Assembly (NCBI RefSeq): GCF_029784135.1
Contig: NC_073746.1
Location: 113,768,035-113,832,034 of the forward strand
Direction of reading: 5' to 3'
Source: Toxorhynchites rutilus septentrionalis
Taxonomy: Eukaryota; Arthropoda; Insecta; Diptera; Culicidae
Length of the DNA: 64,000 nucleotides
How positions within the stretch are numbered: the stretch's first letter is position 1; each line of letters starts with the position of its first letter. Below the pieces are notes generated by a model, which did no database searches, was not told where the DNA came from, and saw only the letters and a list, made by a program, of their open reading frames with translations. The translations under genes were made by a program, and so were the position numbers. Shown in pieces: positions 26,001 to 38,000 of this stretch.

Positions 26001-29000
26001 CGAATTCAATTTTGCAATTAAATCACTCAAAATGCTTAATATCGAACTTGCTACGAAATGTTGATTTGCACGATAATATATCCTATGCAAAATATTAGCT
26101 CATTTGGACTGCAATGGCACCCTACTGTACACCATGTTCGAACATCATGTGAAACATTAGGGTTAAACATCGTATGTCCAAACATACTACGAATACAAAC
26201 ATGTCACATTTTCGAAAAATAGGTACGAAAAAAACATGTTTGTATTCAAACACAAAACAGCGAACATCAGCGTGGACATGTTTATCACGGACGTAGTGTT
26301 TTTTGTGAAACATGGAAGACTGGTCAGCGTCGTTTTTGCGCCCAGTTTTACGCTGAAGTTTGCGCCGTGCTTGCGCTGTATTTCTATACTGCGCGCTTGA
26401 ATCTGGATTGCTTTCTCTGTTGAGATATTTTTCTTCATACAAGCGTATACGGCGCGCTGTTGTTTTTATGCTTTGCTTAGAGCGAGCGAAGACAAAGCGG
26501 GCGTTATAATTTGACGTGTGTGTGTGTCGTGTTTATGAATTTTGTGCACTTCGCACCAACAGAGAATACGGGTTTGATTTGAACGCGCGCTGATGAAAAT
26601 TAAACTCATGCGCAGCGCTGCGTTTGTTTTCTGAAGACTGATATCGAGGAATAGAGCGCCAAGACGATGGCCGCCGACGAAAAATTAAATAAAAAATAAT
26701 AAAAAACATCATTACTTTTCTTAATTCAATGTATTTTATTAATATAATTGACATGTTGGATCTCTTAAAAGTTGAATGTAAAGTGAAAAGATAATATATT
26801 TTTGCAGGGAAATGAAGAGGAAAGAAAATCAATATTAATATTTTTCAACTGCTGTCTAGTTGGTGAAAAATAATCTCTATCAGATTATCAGACCCGAAGA
26901 CAATTTTAAATTGCTGAAATTTGATTGAAAATTGTTACTCGAAGTCGTTTAAATACTTAGAAGACATAGTCCTGACCTAACTTAACTATCTTTCTATAAA
27001 TCTCATTGCATTTCCGCCAAAACTTTATCCATTATATAAAATTATTATCAGAGACATTTTTTCTGCAAGATTTTTCCCCACTTGCAGAAAATGTGTTACT
27101 CTGTAACACAGAACTCATATAAGGGTCTATTTTCATTTATAATTTTTGTTTTAAAAGAGTACTTATTTCACCTGAAAATTCATTACCATTTTCTCTTCAC
27201 AGAAATGAAACATAGTCTATATCGAATTATATGGCAAGGTGGCACTATTTGCACAAACCAATTGGAATTGAGCCGAACGGATTACAGAATGCGATGTTGC
27301 GATCCGTTTGGATAATTCTGACTCGATCTGATTTCAGAACATAGGAGAATAGGTGATCAGTAGACGGATCTAGAATTTAAGAGGTAATAACGCTACCGAT
27401 TTTCTCAGAGCGTTTTTTGTCGAATAACCAACGTAAAAATGTACGTGAGAGGTAATTCTCGCTTTTGGCATTCAATCTCGAACATCCAGCAACATATGGG
27501 ACCGAATACGTGTAATGTGGTAATGGAGTTCATTAAAGACTTCATTTTTTGTTTGAATATACGTGCTGTAATGTCATGACAATGCATGCGTTTTGGCCTA
27601 TCAATAGCAAAGGCTGTGTCGGTTTTGCTCATGATAGCGTCTCGCTAGTGAATGTATTATTCTTCACGCCGCTTCTGATGATTCTGTCGAATGAACCGCA
27701 GTCGTTCACTCTCACTTTCACGTTCACCTTTGCATATATGTCGACCATCAATTCTTGGCATAGCTTATGATATCGTGGAATGACGTTGTCCTGATCACGT
27801 CGAATCATCATACGATACATATAAAAATCCACACATTGTTTGTTTCGTATCCTTTAACCATATGTTCATAAATATTAATACAAAATGAGAAATCATGTTC
27901 ATAATGAATGAATGAAGCTTGTCACAACGTTAAGACGGCAAACGTTAGGAACGTTAGTACCATCGAAGAAGAAGGTAGAAAGCAGAAGGTATGAACGAGA
28001 TGTGTCGATGATGAACTCCATATTATTGTTTCATCTTCGAATCACAATTTCTTGCGTCGCTGTGCAGTCGCCAGCAACGTTTTTAACAACATTCGCATTG
28101 GATATACACGTGCTTTTCAGCTGGAGTTTCATCAGGATTGATGATTATAGCGTGATTTTCATTTTTCAATCCGAGCATGTGTGATTTGAAGAATTTCAAT
28201 AATTCATTGCGCACATCCTAAAAGCTCGCCGGCGATGCACCTGGCTTCAGACGAATTGAGGTTGCTTGTGCGTGCATTTTGTCGACGAAGTGAACGTAGC
28301 GCCATCTGTCATTTAACAACGTAAATTAATTGGTAATATTTGAAAAACGAACGACAGTTTAGTTATTTGGATACTGATTATACAAAAGTATTGCATTTAT
28401 TTTTTGTATTTTATGGGCCAAATTTTAGAAAAAAAAAATATTCTGAAAAAAGTACGAAAATTTTCAAAAATGGATAATTCAATTTGATTCAATGAAATTC
28501 TAGATAAAATATCAATATTTAAAAATATATTTAAAAATGCTATCGTTTTTCTCACTATAAAGACAACTTGCGCAGTTTTGCGCTACAGCGGACAGTGTTC
28601 TTTTGAAAGATTATGTTTTATCTTAATTTTGTATGTAGTCACTACCTTTGACAAACTTTGAAAAGTCATGAAAAAAACAGATTTCATGCTATTGTGCCCA
28701 AATTTGGGATTTGAGCATTTGAATATTATAGCGATATAGGAAAAAGATTACGAAACAGCTGAGGCAATTTTCATTTTGGTCTGATGGCCAGCGATTCCCC
28801 ACTGTGCATCACGATTGATGAACGAATCGCAACATCCTCTCCAGATATGGTCCCGTGTGACTTGCTTTTATTTCCAAAACTCAAATTATCACTTTTTGGG
28901 ACCAGTTTTGACAGCATTAAAGACATAAAAACAATATCTCCTGTATTCCATGTGGTTAAAAGATTGACTTCTCGATGACAGCATGAACTGTTGCTTTTAA

Positions 29001-32000
29001 GCTGGTGTCTGATCTCAGTTCAACGAGCTGCTGTAACTCGTCGATGAGATTTTGTAGAGTTACTGGAGCGTCCGGTTTCTCATTCTTCAAAAAGGTAAGA
29101 AATCTTGCCAGAATATCTGCGTGTTTGGCCCTTCAGAACCAGACATTTGAACAGATCGATAATAAGGCTCGCAAAATCTAAGTCTTCTCACGTTCGATTG
29201 ACCCTTCCTGGATAACGACGATAGCATTTTCACGATGCCTTCGAACGTTGTTCTCGGGATCGAAAACGAATTCGCTGATGTTCGAGGAAAGAGTATCCAG
29301 GGTGTGTGTTCCAGGTTTTTATAACCAGAAGTCGGAATCCATTTTTGCTGCTTCGACTTCGAAATTCAATTTTCACTACGAAACCTCTTCGCCATTTTTT
29401 GACGTAGGACTGCGTCTTTCATTTCTATACTGGGGTGTAAGTTCAAAGTTTCAAAAATGAAAGCGTTAAGCCGGAACAACAAGATTTTGAGCGTTAATAC
29501 CTCCTAACCAACTGAACGAAATGGTATGATAAGCACTTCATTCGAAAAACAAAATGTTTACGTATTATATGCTTGTTCCTCATTGCTCCAAAAACGTGTT
29601 TCAATAGCTTTAAAATTGCTTTAAAAACAGGTAATTGAAATCATTGTCCGCTCGAAAATCCACTCAGTTATGATTGCGCAGCGATTGATGTTCGATCGCT
29701 GGAATGTGTTTCCTTAACACAGACTTAAAAACCATGGAGCCCGGGGAAATCGTGATTGCAAATTATATGTAAGCCAGTTTTATATCCGCATGCATTTTTG
29801 CACTCCGGAATGCGTTTTTCAGGTTCAAACACAACACTTTGGCTCAGTTATTCACGATTGCTTTGGAAGATGGCCCTTATTGTCTTCAGCTTACTGAACT
29901 TCTACGCGTACCATTTGACGACATTTGTTGCGATAACGTCGTTTGGTTCAACAATATGTGTTCAACATGCATCACAAAATTGAAACTGAGTACCTAATAA
30001 TTTCAGAGGGGAATGTAAAATACATTGACAGTTTGATAACGGACGGTCAGACTTGGTCATTAGATTTACTTGCTACGAAGAACGTAATTTATCACAATGC
30101 ATGTATTGACCTAAATTGGGATCTGTTTGCATCAATAATTTTATCAATACACGCAAAATACTTTGCACAGTGACGATATCGTAACCAATGAGGTATATAT
30201 TAAAAAGCACAAATGATTACTAAGTCAACGGCAGTCCTACGTCAGTCTTGCGGTTATATAATAGGTATAACCTACCCATATTTTTTTGTATTTGGAGTGT
30301 ACTCTTTACTTAATATATTTATTTAAAAGTAGGGATGCTAACAGCTAGTATTTTTTAAACTCTTGGACAGCATTTTTAAAGGATTTAAGTTGGAGCGGTT
30401 TCACAATAAATCTTGTCAAGCGCAGTTAACCGAAAACAAACAAACACATGGAATGTATATTTCGCACGATATTCCTCAAGGTTTGAGTTGAGCAGGTATC
30501 AACTGCAAAAGCAGAGGTTGCTTGATGGGACGGAACGTGCCGATACTGTCATTGGGACAACAGAAGTAGGCGATATCGTCTTCAAACCCACATAAAGTTA
30601 CACCAATTTTATCTCGGTTAAGCTTCTCTATCTCGAGCCCACAAGTGAATGCGCTCAGACATTTGCCCTGAACTCCGGCTTTCGTTGTGCAGGGTGTGAA
30701 CATGAGTGTGGAATTGTTTTCTTCTGGGAACACAATAGGTTTCTCTGGAATGACTGATCTGTCCAACACGAAAGCTTCAATCCAGTCTGTGTAACGATTC
30801 GGCTTCAGTGTGATCAAGGGGTTATAAGAACCACAGTCTTTTGCGTAGATATTGATACCATGTAATACTTTATGATCAGGATCTAGAAAAGCGCCACCCT
30901 GGTCTATTGCACAAATTCCTGGAACCATATGGTAATCGGTACTCCAACATTCGTAGTTTTCGTTGAGTAGTTCACTAATGTTGAACATAGAGCGGGTTTT
31001 TTCGCTGCATCGTTGTTTCGCGCTCATGTGTATATGTGACATGGCTCCACTTGCATTCCTAGCAATGAATAGTGAGCTAATTCCAACATTTTCCTTATTT
31101 TCCTCCAAACAAACAGGAGCCACAACAGAATTGTTTTTAAGGTACAGTCCTAATCTTAATAATGCCAGATCATTTTGGAAAGATCCTAGCTTATACTCCG
31201 GATGACGTTGCACGTTTGTGATTTGAATCTTCTCAGTCAATATGTGTACCTGGGAAGGCTCCTCTCCTTTGGAGTTAAAAGTACAACTTGCTGTGGTCAA
31301 GACCGTGTTGTAGTCAATGAGAGTGCCGCTGCATTTGGGTGCTGCGGAATTGTTTTTCCAAATCAGTTCCACCTTTGAATAAGATTCAGTGAATAGAAAA
31401 CCTTATAAAATAAAACAGATTGTATATATATTACCCTACTCTCGTATGGGTCGCCAGCTGCACACGGCGGTTCGATTTGATTCACGCTCAAGAACATTTC
31501 ATATTTTTTGGCGCACTCGAGTGGATCCAGCGTTTCATTGACAATTGAGCGAATCCACTCGATATGTGGGTAGATTTTCTGGTATACCCCAGAAGATCCC
31601 ATTCCACAAGGTTTCCCGAATGCAGTTATGGCCAGTAAAAACGCTACCTTTCGTCTGAAAGTGTACAGTGTAGTTTGCAGTGGTCCTCCCGAGTCACCTT
31701 GGCAGGTGTCCATATTCGTGTTGGACGCACAGAGTTGCTCGTCCAAGATCCCATTCGCCAAACCACGAGTTGTGTTGAACGCATCGATGCAGGTTTCTCT
31801 GGGTTCGGCTTTCAGGAATGCCTTAAGAAGGTAAGGGCTACCCGGTTCAACATAACCTGTAGCTCCGAAGCCGGCCACATCGAACGAGTCATATGGAAAA
31901 ATATCTCCATGCCAGATACAGGCAGGGCACACACCAGGTGATAAGCTGAAATAGAAATAATGCAGTCAATATTATTGGGTCCCAGCAAAACATTGGAAGT

Positions 32001-35000
32001 TACAACAAACACATACACAATTTCTTTCTCTAGCTCAATAAGCGCAAGATCGTTGTATTTGGATGAAAAACGGTGCTTCGGATGTCGGATAAATTCAACG
32101 ATACTGAACTGTTGAGCATATACATCATCCACGTTGGAAATCAAATCAACATCCCCCAATCGAACCACGGATGGAGCTTGGTTGATCTCGTCAACCGCAC
32201 AGTGTGCCGCGGTGAGCACAAATTTCTTCGTAATTAACGATCCACCACATTTCCACTTAATGTTTTCATCACCATCTGGCCAACCGATCACTGCCATATG
32301 TGGGAATTCGGTAGCATTCACCCGGACGCCGTTGTATATTGTACACCATTCCTTTATTGGCCGAGTGTGAAACCGATCATGGCAATCACTTAGATTCACT
32401 CTGGAAAAATAACTGGGTGGAATGTCACTTCCGAAGAAACTTTTCGCGACGGATGAACTCTCCCGATTGTCGGCAGCCTGTGTGGGTTCACAATTCAGAG
32501 CAAAAACCACGAGTAGAATTCCGACCAACATTGTTGCAATCTGGGTTGAGATGAACTGAGCGCGAACTGTGGTCGATTTCATAACGATGGACTTATATAC
32601 CGCGATGTTGAGCAATGTGGAGTGCAGATAATGTGTGGTCCAATTTGTGATATTTTTTTAGTGATTCACATTTACTTCTAGTACAGAGCTTCTATACTGT
32701 TGCTGTTGTCTTCACATGAATCCCGTTTGAAATTCGCCGTTGCTGCTCGGGGATTTTTCTTCGCCGATCCCTTTTGCACTTTCTTGATATTGTGCTTGTG
32801 TGTTCACAAATGAGTAACCATATTTACCCGTTACCTTCTTCATTTTGAACGGACGTTCAACAGCACGTATCGTATACCGTAATTCTGAGAAGAAATGTTG
32901 ATTATTCCTTGTGATCCCTACCAGTTTTGGTGATAATTATTCATAATTTTGTAAGGAGATAAGATCTAACACTGAAGAAATCCGGAGAGTGCACTGAGTC
33001 AACTTTCAGTTTAAAATAAAACTCAAAAGCTTGATTGGAAAGAACTAGCATGGAGCACGTGAGCAGGGCATTCTTCCTTCGGAATGGAAATGAAGCCGTG
33101 ATTCGAGTGACGAACCAGCCAAAGCGTTGGAAGTCACTGTATCAAATGTTGGTTTGTCTAGTCGAAAATAAGTCTTTGGTTTTTCCACTTTTTTTCATGG
33201 TCTAGTTTGTTTCCAAACATATAAATAAAATTGTATTTTTCATGATTTACAGTAGCTCTGTAGGATATTTTTACGGATTCACGCGATTTAATGGTTTATA
33301 AAGTCCTCCTTCTATTGGTGTCAAAACGCCACTCATTTTGTATAGAGTACTAAGTAAGAAATTTTGAACCCGTATGAGGTTCAACATAGGATCTGTAGTA
33401 AAAAAACGTAGTTTTCAATGTTTTGCACGCTATTCTCGATAGCTTTGAGATAAAAATTTTGGAAAATTACTGAAATTGCATCTTATGATGATGTATCGAG
33501 AAATATAAAAAAAAAATCATCGAAAATTCAAGTACTAGAAAAATTCTTGAAATTTAGAATTTATTTTTGCGATTTAGGGATTCACTATTACTATAATTCG
33601 TATTTCGTTTCTGCACTTTTTCTAGATATTTGTGATTTTTTTGAGAATTCTAACAGTAATGCGCGGTACAAGGAAAAAATATTTCTAAATTTCGATTTTT
33701 TTTAGAATTTTGAGACACTTCATATGTTTAGTTTATATTCAAATATGTTTGTTTATTTGTTTTTTAATATTGGTGATCTTTGTCCGAATATTTCGAGAGT
33801 TGCGCGGTTAATTTTCTTAAAATCTATTGTTGTATTGTACTCGTGTATTTCTAAAAAGAACCCCAAGCCTTATCACGCTTATCAGCGCTATGAAAAGTAT
33901 TGTTGCGAATTAGAAAATTAGATAATTTTTCTGATTCTCTATATGGTTCACTATAAGAGCTATAGCTAAAACGTATTTTTTTCTTTTTTTCACGACACTC
34001 TCTACAGCTTAGAAAATCAAATATAGAAACAATACTCATAGTGCATCTTACTATTATAAAATTACCATCGAAAATTCAATTTTTTTTGGCATTTCGATTT
34101 TTTTATACGAAATTGGATTATTCTATAAATAGATCAGATGTTCATATGTTTAGTTTTATGAATTTAAATTTACGATTAATCATCGATTTCATTAAAATAA
34201 AAAAAAAATGCGGACGGTGAAAATTAGGAAAACATTTTAAAATAATTCATTTACTGCAAGCTGCTGTTACTTTTCCTCAGTCTTTTGGCAATTATGGGGA
34301 AGCTTTGTTTGGAGATACTCATGCAGTCCGTGCTTGACTTCAAGTGGATACCTTCTGTTGGCGAGCATCTATCACCTCGTACAACACATTGAACCTTGAG
34401 CTCCGCTAACTTCCGGTAATAGAAACTACGAGAATACGTAAAATCACAGTAGGCAATACCCGTGGAAAATTGGTTGTCATGAATACCAAACATATTTTTT
34501 CACTTTCGGACTGGCTTTCAGTGGAAGCGCACGTGCTTCTCAATGGTTTACATTTAAAATTAGAAAATTGTATTTCTGAATTTAAAACTAATGTAAAAAT
34601 AAATGTAATTGTTGCTAGTTAGAAAATACATGTGTTCGTGAATAAAAATTGGCTACGAGGGTTTATTGGAGAGGGAAATTGGAACTCTGGAAAATCCCCA
34701 ATCGATGTGAGGGAGATAATTTATCGAAGGAAGGCTACCACATCCACGGCTCCCCTACACCTTCTATCAGTGACTTTTTTGGTTAGATTGTGGAAATCAA
34801 TTAAGTTTTTTTACAAATTTTACTACATTCGTCCATGTTGTTCGTCTAATACATGACATTTGGTATTTTTAATGTTTATTGTCACACCATTTTCACTGCT
34901 TTACTATCACAATTGGAAATATTCTATGTTTTGAGTTTTGGTTTCACAACTCTATTTGACATTCTGTCAAATTCATATCGGCAATTTTGTTTTTAAAGAG

Positions 35001-38000
35001 AATACTGTATCTTTCATCTAAATTTATATTATCGCCTTCAAAATAAATATGCCTTGAAATAGTACGTTCAATCCTTAATAAATTATGAAAAAATCATAAA
35101 TAAAAAAAAACAGGTACGAACACATTCCAAAGCAGCAATGTGACTTAAAACTTAATTTCATAATTCCAAAATTTCAAATTATTAAAAAATTGTACCGAAA
35201 AACGCTGAAAAATACTGAAAAAATCACATCAAAAACAGGTACATTTAAATGAAAATTATGTTTTAATGAATCTGAAAACCAGATCGCCTCCACATTTAAT
35301 GTGCCTTTTCACGAAACAGGTCTGTATTGTGTCACGAACATATTTTAATAGAATTTGAACCAGTACTGAGTCTCAAAATTCTAGAGAAAATCAAAATTTT
35401 ATAAATATATATTTTATTGTATCACGTTTTTTACTATAGATCCTATGTTGGACCTCATAGGGGTTCAAAAATATTTTCAAAATCTCTAATCTGGAGCTCT
35501 ATGCAATATTTTCCATAGAGCGGGTGATTTGGTTTGGGAGCACTTTTTACTTTCTTACTCGGCCGGGCCCTTTGGCATATGGAGGTTTAAGGGGGCAATA
35601 AAAGTTTCTATAGTGATCTGACACTCCTCCCCCTCTCAAAGGGAAAGGGGGGAGGGGGTTTGGTTTGCAATGCAAATAATGAAGCTAATGGAACCAAATT
35701 TGTCATGTGGAAGGGGGTATGAAATGTTTTTAAGTTGATTGGACACTCCTACCCCTCTTGAAGGAGGCGAGGAGGATTGCATAACTCAAGAACTAATCAA
35801 GTAAATGGAACCAAATTTCGCAAATGTTCATTTTAGGGGGCAATAAATGTTTTATGGTGGTTCGAGGGGCTTTCAGCTTTCAGTCTACTTCTTCAACAAT
35901 AAACAATAGATAAGCTTGAAGCGTAAAAGAAAAAATGGAGCTCACCACAATTTGGATGAATAATTCGAGAACTTATCAAACAAATGGAACAAATTTGGCA
36001 TGTGGAGGATTTAGGGGGCACGAAATGTTTTGTCTCTAAGGGGGGCTTCTGAACAAATGAAAAACAAATTTCTGCATAACTCGAGAACTAATAAGGTAAA
36101 TGCAGCCAAATTTGGCATGTGTAGGTTTTAGGGGGCACGAATCGTTCCTACGGTGGTCCTCCCCCTATCTATAGTTTTTATAGTTTCTATAGAGATTTGA
36201 CACTCCTCTTCTCAAATGGGGGGCTGCTATATAAATGAAACACATTTTTGCATAACTCGAGAACTAATTGGCAAATGGAACAAAATTTCGGTGGCTCTAA
36301 AGCCCCTCTCTCAGAAGAGAAGGCTGCCATACTAATGGTACCCAAACTTCTGCATAACTCGAGAATACACGCGAAAGATCTCGTAACATATCGTCGATTC
36401 AAACCATCATAGAGTTTTTTCGGTAACCTTCTTAGGTAGTTTAATATTAATAATCTTTAGAGTCGCGATTTGAGAATACATGAGAATACTAGGCATAAAT
36501 ATCATATAATTAGTCGCCGATTCGAGTCATTGTAGAGTACTTTCGGTTACCTTATCATTTTAAAGGAATTTCTTAGGTGACCAGGTTGAAAAATATATTG
36601 TCGATTTGAGTAATGTTGAAGCAGTGTCTTGAAGATCTTCTTAGGTTTAGAAAATAATCTCGGTTGTCGCGATTGAATAATATTTTGAAAGATAGTACAA
36701 GTGACGAACATCGAAATACATAGTCAGCTTTAGCGAGTTCAAAAGAATTTCCTCGGTCTTCCTAGCGATCTTCTCAGGTTGCCAACAATAGCCTTGGTCT
36801 CTGCGATTGAATAAAAATATACAGATTGAGAGTTTTTAAAGGAGTTTTTTATGACCCTCTCAGGTCAAGAAAAATATATAAGTACTACGCACGATGAATA
36901 ACGAAATGCATGACCGGTCCGATAAGAATGTATATTTTCTTCAAATCTCATTTCGCCGAATAGTTAGGAGTTCGCGTTTTTAGAATCACATCACTTACCG
37001 CAGTGAATTCTGATTTTTCTTAACCACTCCCACTAACAACTATCCCTTCCATGATAAAAGCTAGGGAACCACGCTATAGAGGCGACCCTTCTGGCCTTCG
37101 GGCGGCGAATATCATACTAACATTCCTTTCCCTCCCCTGGTGACTGTAAGGACGTGGCCGGCGTCGTTATTGACCATTTAAAGCTCGAATCACCGAGAAT
37201 TGCACAACGAGAATGATTTGCTAGTCCCAAGCGTCATTCTGTGTGTTCTTTGTGCAATTTGGTTGGTTCAGGTCAATCACGGAGAGCAACTACGAATTGT
37301 ACAGTCTACCCAAGCTCAAGCTCAAGCTCAAACTTCTGCATAACTCGAGAAGTAATGAAGCAACTGGAGCCAAGTTTGGCATGTGAAAGTTTTCAGGGAC
37401 GAAAAATGTTTCTATGATGGATTGAAATATCTTCCTCCTCTGAAAGGGGGCGACAAGTTTGTCGGGGCAACTAGTATGAAAAAAAAAACAGTGAGATCAG
37501 GAACAGATTACAGTGAGGAACGGGTTAAAAGGGACATAAGGTTGAGGTGACGACTAGCTGAGATGTCCCATCGGCAAGTCAGAATAAATCACATGAATCT
37601 CAGTTCCTTGAAATATGGGATTCCAAGCAATAAATTTTTATTTCTATTGTACAGAAATCTTGAAGTAAATCTGTGTATAAGTTGTAGTAAAAGGAGATCC
37701 ATTGCATTTGCATGAAATTAAAATTATTATCTAGCACGCATTTTGATAATAAATTGCAATTATTTGAAAACGATGGTGTAAGTCTTTTTATAAATAAATG
37801 ACAAAGCATACAGAGCATTGTTCACATAATTGAATGTTACGAATCACGCGTGAATTGTCAAAAATAAAACTGAACCGAACGTGGAACGTGAATATCGTGA
37901 ATATTTACATGAAGCATAGCTCAAAGTGCGTGCTAACACTCACACTTACGATATGGAATTTATCATTTGTTTATGAGCAGCTAACAGGTTCTCCAGATTC

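Noticed and set aside
26122..26442. 106-codon minus frame
   Set aside because: No known domain, biased by repeats of CAAACATGT-like text; overlapping frames of similar length exist.
30963..31941. Plus-strand frames at 30963-31205 and 31628-31941
   Set aside because: Antisense shadows of the protease exons.
32532..32615. Longer N-terminus of the nested protease (ATG at 32615 or 32582)
   Set aside because: The TATA box at 32591-32599 and initiator-like motifs place transcription start downstream of these codons, and the ATG at 32531 gives a clean signal peptide. Not proven.
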